A stretch of 64,000 nucleotides of DNA from an uncultured Bacteroidota bacterium (GCA_937899625.1 CALCCB010000162.1:1-64000), one strand, 5' to 3'. Positions 1 through 8,253 are shown, counted from the first letter of the stretch. Numbers and translations: made by a program. The notes: a model not told the origin generated them from the sequence alone.

Positions 1-285
1 AAGTTAACAAACAATGCCGTTAAGGATCTATCTGATATTTGGAATTATACCTTCGATGCCTGGTCTGAAAGTCAAGCGGACAAATATTACAAGTTAATTC
101 TCAATGCATGCGCAGCAATCGCCAAGAAGCCACAGCAAGGAAAGGTGTATGAAGAAATTTACCCGGATCTGAAGGGTAAAAAAGCCTCAAAGCATATCAT
201 TTTCTATCGGATAATGGAAGATAAATCAATCGAGATTACGAGAATCCTACATGAGAGAATGGATTTGAAGAATAAATTGAAATAA
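1..285 (+). CDS. ParE/RelE-family toxin-like protein, 5' truncated by window edge
   Basis: Frame 1 reads KLTNNAVKDLSDIWNYTFDAWSESQADKYYKLILNACAAIAKKPQQGKVYEEIYPDLKGKKASKHIIFYRIMEDKSIEITRILHERMDLKNKLK*, typical of ParE toxins (DLxxIWxYT...ADxYYxxI...HIIFYR...IEITRILHERMD). Confidence 0.85.
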   Translation, partial: KLTNNAVKDLSDIWNYTFDAWSESQADKYYKLILNACAAIAKKPQQGKVYEEIYPDLKGKKASKHIIFYRIMEDKSIEITRILHERMDLKNKLK

Positions 286-293
286 GAAACCTC

Positions 294-424
294 ACATAAC
301 AGCAAGCAAGCGCCAGCCCAGATCCTACTTCTAAACAACAAATAGTTTTTAAAGATTAAGTTTTATCTTCGGTAAAACGATCTTGTGAAAAGTGGGCCGT
401 TCGCCTGCTTGCAAAACGTTAGCA
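294..424 (+). repeat. attC-like site 1
   Basis: ACATAAC (294-300); arm GCAAGCAAGCG (302-312) pairs with CGCCTGCTTGC (402-412) with one mismatch; R' box GTTAGCA (418-424). Confidence 0.7.
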
Positions 425-441
425 AACATTAAAAAGAAAAG

Positions 442-1929
442 ATGAAAAAGAAATCAGTTTCAATAATAATCACAATACTAACCATAGGATTAACAAGCTA
501 TGGGCAAGTGCAAATAGGTAATGATATTGATGGAGAAAATCCAGGAGACCTTTCAGGTCATTCAGTAGCCATTTCGGCTAATGGAAACATAGTAGCTATT
601 GGTGCTATTGAAAATAGTGACGGTGGAAGTAGGTCGGGTCATGTTAGGGTATATGAAAATGTAGACGGTACGTGGACACAAATAGGCGAAGATATTGCCG
701 GAGAGGCCGTGGACGATCGATCAGGATGGTCATTGGCAATATCCGCTGATGGTGGTATAGTTGCCATTGGTTCTGATTTAAATAATTCATGGAGGGGTCA
801 AGTGGAGGTGTATGAAAACATAGGAGGTACTTGGACACAAATAGGTGAAGATATTGAAGGCGAAAACTTTCAAGATATATCAGCAACAAGTATATCATTA
901 TCAAACGATGGGAGTATCATAGCCATTGGTGCACCACGTAGCGATGGTACTGCAAATAATTCTGGACATGTTAGAGTTTTTGAAAATTCGGGGGGATCAT
1001 GGATACAAATAGGTCAGGATATTGATGGGGTACAGGAACAAGGTCGACTAGGTAATTCGGTAGCACTAAATGGTGAAGGGAACATTATAGTTATTGGTGC
1101 CTCTCAAAATGACGAGAATGGCACAAATACTGGCGAGGTTAAAATCTACGAAAACCAGGATGGTACTTGGACTCAACTGGGCGGAGACATCAATGGTGTA
1201 GTCGAATTTGAGGATTCGGGTTCTGAAGTTGCGTTATCAGAAGATGGAAATATAGTGGCTATTAGTTCACCGAGTAGCAATGCTAATGGACTGCATTCAG
1301 GTCATGTACGAATTTTTGAATACCTGGGGAGCGTCTGGATACAAATAGGTGAAGATATAATTGGGGAAGCAAGTGAAGATTATTTTGGTTGGTCTATGGC
1401 GCTGTCCGCAAGCGGAAATATTATAGCCATTGGCTCGCTATGGAATGATAACAATGAAAGTGACGCAGGTAATGTTAGAATTTTTCAAAATCTAAGTGGA
1501 GTTTGGACACAAATAGGTGAGAGTATTAACGGAGAGGCTGCTAATGATAATTCAGGTTATTCGGTAGATATTTCGGCTGATGGAAGTATCGTGGCTATTG
1601 GTGCCAAAGCTAATGATGGAAATGGTGACTTTTCAGGACATGTAAGAGTGTTTGATATATCAACAGTTCTGTCAATTCCCACAATTGATTTAGAAACCAT
1701 AGTAAGTTTACATCCTAATCCATCAAAGGATGTCATAAAAATACATTTAGAGCAAGATCAGATGGAAAAAATAGAACTGTATAGTGTGACAGGTGGACTA
1801 ATTTTCAGAACGGTTTTGAATTCTAATACTTTCATTTTAAATACAGCCAATTATCCATCTGGAACCTATCTATTGAAAGTTTTTAGCCAAAATACTGGCT
1901 TCGTATATACAAAGTTTATAAAGGAATAA
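442..1929 (+). CDS. Secreted beta-propeller-like repeat protein with T9SS type A C-terminal sorting domain
   Basis: Signal peptide; seven ~56-aa repeats (IGEDIxGE...SGxSVAISADGxIVAIG...SGHVRVxEN..GTWTQ); C-terminal LHPNPSKDVIKI...SGTYLLKVFSQ...KFIKE sorting tail. Confidence 0.85.
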   Translation: MKKKSVSIIITILTIGLTSYGQVQIGNDIDGENPGDLSGHSVAISANGNIVAIGAIENSDGGSRSGHVRVYENVDGTWTQIGEDIAGEAVDDRSGWSLAISADGGIVAIGSDLNNSWRGQVEVYENIGGTWTQIGEDIEGENFQDISATSISLSNDGSIIAIGAPRSDGTANNSGHVRVFENSGGSWIQIGQDIDGVQEQGRLGNSVALNGEGNIIVIGASQNDENGTNTGEVKIYENQDGTWTQLGGDINGVVEFEDSGSEVALSEDGNIVAISSPSSNANGLHSGHVRIFEYLGSVWIQIGEDIIGEASEDYFGWSMALSASGNIIAIGSLWNDNNESDAGNVRIFQNLSGVWTQIGESINGEAANDNSGYSVDISADGSIVAIGAKANDGNGDFSGHVRVFDISTVLSIPTIDLETIVSLHPNPSKDVIKIHLEQDQMEKIELYSVTGGLIFRTVLNSNTFILNTANYPSGTYLLKVFSQNTGFVYTKFIKE

Positions 1930-1933
1930 CGTT

Positions 1934-2065
1934 CGCTAACTGCAGCTACAAAAAATTGGCGGTTCAGTGGTTAAATGAAGCTTTGTGTTCAGTACCAAGT
2001 TCAGTGGTGGCAGACAGTTTATTGCTTCGAAATCGCCAACTTCTTGTAGCTGCCGACCGTTATGC
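1934..2065 (+). repeat. attC-like site 2
   Basis: CGCTAAC (1934-1940); 20-bp arm GCAGCTACAAAAAATTGGCG (1942-1961) pairs with CGCCAACTTCTTGTAGCTGC (2034-2053) with 2 mismatches; R' box GTTATGC (2059-2065). Confidence 0.75.
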
Positions 2066-2074
2066 ATAGTAAGA

Positions 2075-2767
2075 ATGAAAAATAAATTGTATATAGTATT
2101 TGCCCTTTTTTTATGTTCAAAAGGATCGTTTAGTCAGGTCGATGAAGATAAATTTGGTACTTGGTACATGTATTTTTTTAATACTTCTTTGAAAGAAAGT
2201 TCCTGGGGATTTCAAGCTGATCTTCAATGTCGTAATTGGAATGCTTTGGGAGACCTTGAGCAATTACTTATTAGAGGCGGAGTAACTTATGAACCAAAAA
2301 AAGCAAAAATAAAGTTCACGCTAGGTTATGGAGACGTGACCACTGGCGCATATGGCCCTGAAAAATCTACAACTAGGGAAAGTCGCATCTATCAAGAGGC
2401 ATTATTTCCGTTGAAAATTGGCGAGCGATTTTACATGAATCATCGCGCACGCTATGAGCAAAGATTTGTTCAAAATCAGAAATTTAGAACTCGATACCGT
2501 TACAATTTGTTTTTAAACATCGCGCTAACGAACAAGGAATTGGTAAAGAACACCTTATACTTAGCATTGTATAATGAAATATTTATAAATGGTCAACGCA
2601 ATATCGGTAGTGGGAACACAGTAGAAATTTTTGATAGAAATAGACTGTATATTGCCTTAGGGTTTGTATTTATTGATCGCCTTAGATTGCAATTAGGGGT
2701 AATGAACCAAACGACTGATGGATGGAAAAAAAATCAGTTCCAAGTGAGTCTGCATCATCAGTTATAA
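2075..2767 (+). CDS. DUF2490 family protein
   Basis: Start moved from 1985 to 2075 (MKNKLYIVFALFLCSKGSFSQ signal peptide) because the upstream extension lies inside the attC-like repeat. DKFGTWYMYFFN...RNWNALGDLEQLLIRGGVTY...RARYEQRF...RYRYNLFLNIAL is DUF2490-like. Confidence 0.8.
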   Translation: MKNKLYIVFALFLCSKGSFSQVDEDKFGTWYMYFFNTSLKESSWGFQADLQCRNWNALGDLEQLLIRGGVTYEPKKAKIKFTLGYGDVTTGAYGPEKSTTRESRIYQEALFPLKIGERFYMNHRARYEQRFVQNQKFRTRYRYNLFLNIALTNKELVKNTLYLALYNEIFINGQRNIGSGNTVEIFDRNRLYIALGFVFIDRLRLQLGVMNQTTDGWKKNQFQVSLHHQL

Positions 2768-2774
2768 TGAATCT

Positions 2775-2868
2775 GCATAACAGTACCTATACTCCGTCGC
2801 AGTTTCATTTTCAGTGAATTCAATTATCTTTATTGATGCGGCGAGGGTATAGCCGCGGACCGTCAGCT
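2775..2868 (+). repeat. attC-like site 3 (terminal, degenerate R' box)
   Basis: GCATAAC (2775-2781); CTATACTCCGTCGCA (2787-2801) pairs imperfectly with TGCGGCGAGGGTATAG (2837-2852); terminal GTCAGC (2862-2867) in place of GTTRRRY. Confidence 0.6.
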
Positions 2869-2874
2869 TCCTTT

Positions 2875-5187
2875 CTATTCCTTTTCCAAATGGAAGAATC
2901 CCTGAAGTTCTTGTTCTCCATCATTGATGATCACGTGATAGAAATAAACGCCTTCAGTTAGATCTCTTGGATCCCAGTCATTCTGATACCCTTCTTCTTG
3001 AAAAACGGGATTTCCCCATCGGTTCAAGATCGAAACTCTATTATTTGGATAAAACTCAAGGTATCTGAAGGCAACAAGATCGTTAACACCATCGCCATTT
3101 GAAGTAATGATATTTGGCGCGAGCACTGTGGCAGGCGCAATAGTGACCATTTTACAAAGTGTATCAGGACAATTTGGGTAAGACGTAACGATCAAACAAA
3201 CTTCATATTCTCCGGGGTTGTTTTCAATTATTTCAAACTGAGGTTGGCCTGACACTGTTGTTCCATCGATCGTCCATTCCCAGCTGATGATATCCCCTCC
3301 AGTGCCACTGGAGAATTGTATCGATTCAGAAACAATCGCAGGATTTGGATTCCATGAGTATAGGGCAGGCTGAACAGGGCTATTGTACACTGTGATTAAT
3401 GTAGTATCCGACTGACAGTTGTTGAGGGATGAATAGGCAATGAACTGAGTTGAATCTGTCGTTCCGGATTGATTGCTCATTACCTGATAAATTCCACCAA
3501 CTCCGTTTGTGCCATTCCCTTCCCAATATGCCAGCGCACCTGTTAAACATGCATCCAGAAGAATGGACGTTTCCTCACCTGAACAAAGATTAGTATTCCC
3601 ATTGAACGAAACATGCGGAGCCGGTTTTATCGTGATCGTTTCACTTGGCATACCTGTAATTGTATTTCCGCATGCATCAGTGATAACAGCTGGCGGAACA
3701 ACAAGTGAGGTGAAATTTGAGTCACAATAGATCGGACAATTTGGAATTGTAAGCGTAAACTGATGGTTGTTTGCTCCATTGCCACATCCTATACTTTGCC
3801 CTTGTGTTACTATTTCATCTGACCACGGATGAGAAAAGGTATATGGAGGTACACCGTTCATGGCGTAAGCCAATGCCGTTAGCTCACAAGTATTTGAACA
3901 AATACTGGTCTGAATTACGTTCCATTGACTTCCATATGATTCGACCGTCTTACCAACGATCACCGCTTTAAATGGCCACAAAGTAGTGGCTGCATCATAT
4001 CTGATGTATGACGTATTGCAACCTGTTCCCGGACCGGTTCTTCCAAGCATCATTGTTAACCAGAACGAAGTATCTGAGCACGTTTCAGGGAAACAACAAG
4101 TTAGCGGATTCAATATGTTTACGCTGTCAAGATAAGCTGTTCCGGGAAAAGAAGAGTTAGCGCCTGTGACAATAAAACCTTGTGATGCCCCACAATTGGT
4201 GCTGTATTTCATTTCACCTTGTCCCATAGTAGCCGTTGTAAAAGGATCAGCATAAAAACTCCCCGTAACAAATAACCCAGTTACCATAACACCTCCAGGA
4301 ATTGTAACTAAAATAGAGTCGCGGTTATATGCCGGCATAATACAGGAAGGCATATTCCCTCCTGTCCAATTGGATGTAGGACCGGTAACGATTGGATCAA
4401 TAATTACCGGAAAAGCTCTTAAAGGATCTAAGATCCATGATTCATCCACCGTAATGGAAAGGGTGAGTCGATCTTCCACTTTCTTAACCTGATATTTCCC
4501 CTGGGTAAAAGCTCCATGAGCATCAATCACGATAGGTACCGAAAATCTAGCGAGCGTTTCTTGATCAAGGTCATTTATTATCAATTCTCCATTTTCAATT
4601 CGGTAGATCGAACCTTTCATCAATTCTATCTCTTCGGAAATTGAGAGTGCACCTTCAGTCCATTCATCAATTTCATAATGGTATTTTACAGCGTTTTCAA
4701 AAACATAGATCTTCTTTTTTACCTGACCATAGAAAAATTCAACGGAATTCTCTTCTGAAGAAAACACCGGATCTTCAGAAAATGAGCTATTTGATAATCC
4801 AATCATCCCAGTTCTAAATCCAAATGGAGAATTGCTGTTCGCCTTGAAAAACACTTCTCCTTGATTGGATACCAATAATTGATTCGGTTGATCTGCCGCC
4901 AACCACCCATTCGGGTTTTGTCTCAACTTTGGATCTATTTGTTGCCAGGAACCATTCTTGAGGTAATTAATCGGTCTTGATCCAACGATTGTAGCAATAG
5001 TCCCCTGATCTGATACCAATCTTGAAGAATAGGCATTGGAATATTGCTGCAAAAAACTCCAATTTTCATTTGATATTGAGTCTTTTCCAACATTTATCCT
5101 GTGTGCTCCGGGGATTTCAGTTTGAGAATAAATAGGAAAGCACCAAAAAATGATAAAACAAAGAAAAAGTTGAACACGTGAATTCAT
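2875..5187 (-). CDS. PKD-type repeat protein with gliding-motility-associated C-terminal domain
   Basis: C-terminus APNIITSNGDGVNDLVAFRYLEFYPNNRVSILNRWGNPVFQEEGYQNDWDPRDLTEGVYFYHVIINDG...GFFHLEKE. Likely start at MNSRVQLFLCF (5187). Confidence 0.9.
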   Translation of the reverse strand: MNSRVQLFLCFIIFWCFPIYSQTEIPGAHRINVGKDSISNENWSFLQQYSNAYSSRLVSDQGTIATIVGSRPINYLKNGSWQQIDPKLRQNPNGWLAADQPNQLLVSNQGEVFFKANSNSPFGFRTGMIGLSNSSFSEDPVFSSEENSVEFFYGQVKKKIYVFENAVKYHYEIDEWTEGALSISEEIELMKGSIYRIENGELIINDLDQETLARFSVPIVIDAHGAFTQGKYQVKKVEDRLTLSITVDESWILDPLRAFPVIIDPIVTGPTSNWTGGNMPSCIMPAYNRDSILVTIPGGVMVTGLFVTGSFYADPFTTATMGQGEMKYSTNCGASQGFIVTGANSSFPGTAYLDSVNILNPLTCCFPETCSDTSFWLTMMLGRTGPGTGCNTSYIRYDAATTLWPFKAVIVGKTVESYGSQWNVIQTSICSNTCELTALAYAMNGVPPYTFSHPWSDEIVTQGQSIGCGNGANNHQFTLTIPNCPIYCDSNFTSLVVPPAVITDACGNTITGMPSETITIKPAPHVSFNGNTNLCSGEETSILLDACLTGALAYWEGNGTNGVGGIYQVMSNQSGTTDSTQFIAYSSLNNCQSDTTLITVYNSPVQPALYSWNPNPAIVSESIQFSSGTGGDIISWEWTIDGTTVSGQPQFEIIENNPGEYEVCLIVTSYPNCPDTLCKMVTIAPATVLAPNIITSNGDGVNDLVAFRYLEFYPNNRVSILNRWGNPVFQEEGYQNDWDPRDLTEGVYFYHVIINDGEQELQGFFHLEKE

Positions 5188-5251
5188 AGTCGCAGTATTA
5201 CACAGCAACTTACAAAATTTTTTATTAAAAATACTTGATAATATGAAGGAA

Positions 5252-5872
5252 TTACCTCCTCAAGATCCATTTACTTTTGAGGGTCGTACTTCGATAATCG
5301 TCCAGTTTTTCCGTAACCCCATGTTGGCTTAACTTCTTCAGTAACTTGAATGTTCCTTTGCCCTGTTTGTAGTCCATTTCGTCCGGGAAAATAGGGATGA
5401 TCCCCAGGAAGTGCACCGTATTTCCATTCACCTCTACCGGCTTTAGTTCATCCGACAGCAGGATAGGATCTGTAAGGAAGAAATGATTCTGCAACATGGT
5501 ATCCGACAACGATTGCATATCCTGACCACACGGCATGGTATGTCCGGGACCGAACCAGGTATCCTTTTCAATAACGAATTTTGTTAAACGCTGGATCCAT
5601 GGATATACCCAGTTCATTCTGGGATTTTCAAGATCACTCCATTCCCAGTAGCTCGGTAAGCAGAAATACAATTCATTGAATTCTCTTCCGGCCATTTTTT
5701 CGGGCACCTTCATTTTAAAGTTCGAAAGTCCATTGGTCATCAACACAGACACCGGGCTTTTGGATTCGAGCTCCATTAACAGCAAAGGCATTTCACCTTC
5801 CTTCACGGGAAGTTCATGGATGCGGTGTTCGCCGAAGCGTTCACATAATGCTACTTTTAGGTCTGAACTCAA
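5252..5872 (-). CDS. Suppressor of fused (SUFU) domain protein
   Basis: ELYFCLPSYWEWSDLENPRMNWVYPWIQRLTKFVIEKDTWFGPGHTMP...FFLTDPILL is SUFU-like. The start codon is TTG; no upstream in-frame ATG before a stop. Confidence 0.8.
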   Translation of the reverse strand: MSSDLKVALCERFGEHRIHELPVKEGEMPLLLMELESKSPVSVLMTNGLSNFKMKVPEKMAGREFNELYFCLPSYWEWSDLENPRMNWVYPWIQRLTKFVIEKDTWFGPGHTMPCGQDMQSLSDTMLQNHFFLTDPILLSDELKPVEVNGNTVHFLGIIPIFPDEMDYKQGKGTFKLLKKLSQHGVTEKLDDYRSTTLKSKWILRR

Positions 5873-5963
5873 TACGAATGATTTTGATTTTCGAAATTCC
5901 TGCTCTTATGAAGTTCAAAGCTATCTAAAAGATCGATACCACGCGACAGGAAATGTATAGAAA

Positions 5964-5990
5964 CAAAAAAGCCCCAAACTGGGGCTTCTT
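5964..5990 (-). terminator. Rho-independent terminator of the 54-aa ORF
   Basis: AAAAAAGCCCCAAACTGGGGCTT: on the minus strand a GC stem followed by TTTTTT. Confidence 0.75.
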
Positions 5991-5991
5991 T

Positions 5992-6156
5992 TTATCCGTT
6001 GTACGCTTCGCACTTTCCGTGCTTGCGTTTCTTTTTCGCTTTCTTTTTCTTCTTATCGACTTTCACGTAAGACGATTCGGATTTCATCATTAAAGGCGCT
6101 CCGAATGTAGTCAAACTCATCCCGGCGATCGATACAGCTACAAGTATGTTTTTCAT
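5992..6156 (-). CDS. Small Lys-rich secreted protein (54 aa), below the ORF-track cutoff
   Basis: Minus-strand translation MKNILVAVSIAGMSLTTFGAPLMMKSESSYVKVDKKKKKAKKKRKHGKCEAYNG*; signal-peptide-like N-terminus; immediately followed by a terminator. Confidence 0.65.
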   Translation of the reverse strand: MKNILVAVSIAGMSLTTFGAPLMMKSESSYVKVDKKKKKAKKKRKHGKCEAYNG

Positions 6157-6222
6157 AATAAGAAGATAAAATTTGTACCTCAGTATAGGGCAAAAAGTTG
6201 AAAAGGTTACAAAAAAGTTGAG

Positions 6223-7071
6223 TTATTTCTTTTTACTCCACTCCTCGATAGATGCTTTGTTCATGTTTACATAGGTCATATTCTCAGCCTTTTCAGCAGC
6301 AGCCATTGATTTTTTAGCTGTTTCAATCGCTGCTTTTTTGTCGCCCAATTCAGCTTCGATCAACGACTTCAAACGCAACATCCAATATGCATCTTCTCCT
6401 CTCAATTCAACCGCTTTAGTTGCCCAGATCAACGCCTGCTTCATGTCCTTTTTCTCTTTGTAGTAGAATTCTGCAGAAGCAAAGTAATCGTTTGCAGAAG
6501 GTCCGTTCATCATCTTCTGGATGTTCTGATCCATTTTAACGCTTGTCGGTACTTCAAAGGCCAGTTCAATCGCTGTTTTATCCCAAGCAAAACGAAGGTT
6601 AGCAGATTTTGTCGTTGTCTTATCGAAAGTGATGATAAATGTTTCAACCACATCATTCAATTTCACTACCGGCGCATTCAAGGTCAACGCTACTTTTGAC
6701 TCTTCCCACTCATCCGGTGTGCCCCAGTTTGAATAGTCTGTATAGAAGTAAACCGTCCATGCACTTTCCGAAGGTTTCGTGAATATCGCATAGGTTCCTG
6801 CTTTCAGCGTGTCTTTCCCGAAGATCATCGCATCCGAACACGTGATCTTTGTGTTTTCGTTCGCACCGGTTCTCCAGATCTCATTGAACGGAACTACATC
6901 ACCAAAAACAACACGGTCATTTTTAGATGGACGATAGTAGGATACTGACAGGTCTGTCAATCCAACTTTCTGTTCAACTTTTCCTTGTGGACTTGCCATT
7001 GGTCTTGGCAACTGCCCGAAACCTGTTAACGTGATCATTCCTGATACAAACAATGCTGCTAGTTTTTTCAT
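6223..7071 (-). CDS. DUF2911 domain-containing protein
   Basis: SVSYYRPSKNDRVVFGDVVPFNEIWRTGANENTKITCSDAMIFGKDTLKAGTYAIFTKP is the DUF2911 signature; TPR-like C-terminus. Confidence 0.9.
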   Translation of the reverse strand: MKKLAALFVSGMITLTGFGQLPRPMASPQGKVEQKVGLTDLSVSYYRPSKNDRVVFGDVVPFNEIWRTGANENTKITCSDAMIFGKDTLKAGTYAIFTKPSESAWTVYFYTDYSNWGTPDEWEESKVALTLNAPVVKLNDVVETFIITFDKTTTKSANLRFAWDKTAIELAFEVPTSVKMDQNIQKMMNGPSANDYFASAEFYYKEKKDMKQALIWATKAVELRGEDAYWMLRLKSLIEAELGDKKAAIETAKKSMAAAEKAENMTYVNMNKASIEEWSKKK

Positions 7072-7094
7072 TTTTCTGTTTTAATTGTTTTCAA

Positions 7095-7565
7095 TTATTG
7101 GATTAATTCCTGGACGGATCTCCAAAACTCTTCTGTTGATGGAACACATCCGTTTTCGATCATTTTATGGATCTCAGTTTCTCTTTCCCACTGATATCCT
7201 TTTTCTGATCTAAAATATTTAATGCCTTCAAAAGTACCACTCAATGTCTTATGTATGTTCTCCGGTGTCGAAAAATCTGCAGTTGACATTTCATCTGTCT
7301 GAAATCCGATCAAACCGATGTGCTCCGTTCCCAGATAAAATACAAAAAGGCGATCAGCACTCCTGAATTCCAGCACCTTGATCTTTTCGCACACCTTCTG
7401 CAAGATCTGATCACTAAAGATCTCCACCAGCTCCAATGCTTTGTCGGGATATTCCTTATTCAGCTTTTCCCATTCTTCACCATGTACACCGTTAACAATC
7501 AAGAACTGAACTAGTTCATCTCCGAAATGATTTAATTCTTCATCCGTTAAGATCCTGTATTTCAT
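7095..7565 (-). CDS. Hypothetical protein overlapping ispD by 4 nt
   Basis: 156-aa ORF with a plausible start, co-directional with ispD. Confidence 0.65.
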   Translation of the reverse strand: MKYRILTDEELNHFGDELVQFLIVNGVHGEEWEKLNKEYPDKALELVEIFSDQILQKVCEKIKVLEFRSADRLFVFYLGTEHIGLIGFQTDEMSTADFSTPENIHKTLSGTFEGIKYFRSEKGYQWERETEIHKMIENGCVPSTEEFWRSVQELIQ

Positions 7566-8224
7566 TTCTTCAGGAATAAAGTTGCGATCGTATGATCGTT
7601 CTGGGTCGTAATTTTTATGTTCTCTTCGTTGCCATCCACCAGCGCTATTTGAACGCCTGCTTCTTCAACCAAACCGGCATCATCCGTAATTCCGTTGTGG
7701 TATGGAATATCGTACGCCTTCCTGACGAGTTCTGCACGAAAACATTGTGGCGTCTGCACAATACGATAATCGCTTCTTTTCACGGCAACAGAGCCCTGAT
7801 CACTGATCATTCTGATGGATTCCTTCATTTCGATCACCGGTACCACTGCACCTGACGCGATAACCTCCTCTCGACATCGTTGAAGGGTTTCTTCGCTCAC
7901 TAATGGTCGCACAGCATCATGAATAAAGATGTATTCTCCTGAACAATGCGTCAGAGCGTTCTTCACAGAATAATAACGCTCCTCTCCACCCGAAACAATT
8001 TTAACCGAGGTGCGGAACTGATGAACTGCTACCAGCTCATTCCAATACGAGATCCATTCTTCGGGCAGTGTAACGATGATCTCTGCCTCTGGATCAAAAC
8101 GCACAAACGCAGCAATGGTATGCATGATCAACGGCGTGTCATTGATCTCCACAAACTGTTTTGGGATGGCAGCGCCAAAACGCTTTCCTATTCCTCCCGC
8201 AGTAATGATCACTGAAATTTGCAT
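7562..8224 (-). CDS. ispD: 2-C-methyl-D-erythritol 4-phosphate cytidylyltransferase
   Basis: ITAGGIGKRFGAAIPKQF...YIFIHDAVRPLV...KRSDYRIVQTPQCF...TDDAGLVE. Confidence 0.95.
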   Translation of the reverse strand: MQISVIITAGGIGKRFGAAIPKQFVEINDTPLIMHTIAAFVRFDPEAEIIVTLPEEWISYWNELVAVHQFRTSVKIVSGGEERYYSVKNALTHCSGEYIFIHDAVRPLVSEETLQRCREEVIASGAVVPVIEMKESIRMISDQGSVAVKRSDYRIVQTPQCFRAELVRKAYDIPYHNGITDDAGLVEEAGVQIALVDGNEENIKITTQNDHTIATLFLKK

Positions 8225-8253
8225 TGCATAAAGTTAGTTATTCCTTGTAAAGT

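Larger units (their letters stand above)
1..2868 (+). mobile_element. Integron-like gene cassette array (right-hand end): three ORFs each followed by an attC-like inverted repeat; no integrase in window
   Basis: ORF stops at 285, 1929 and 2767 lie 5-10 nt before R''-like boxes (ACATAAC, CGCTAAC, GCATAAC). Each is followed by long imperfect inverted arms and a terminal GTTAGCA / GTTATGC / GTCAGC box. Next ORF starts lie 10-18 nt after the R' box. Confidence 0.75.

Noticed and set aside
644-904. Minus-strand 86-aa ORF
   Set aside because: Antisense shadow of the repetitive propeller gene; composition shows repeat echoes and no domain.
1934-2065. attC-like repeat as an ordinary rho-independent terminator
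   Set aside because: The arms enclose a ~72-nt loop, there is no terminal U-tract, and conserved TAAC/GTTA boxes flank the arms; true terminators elsewhere in the window are short stem-loops with T-runs.
1985-2074. N-terminal extension of the DUF2490 ORF in the track
   Set aside because: Lies inside the attC-like inverted repeat; a clean signal peptide starts at 2075.
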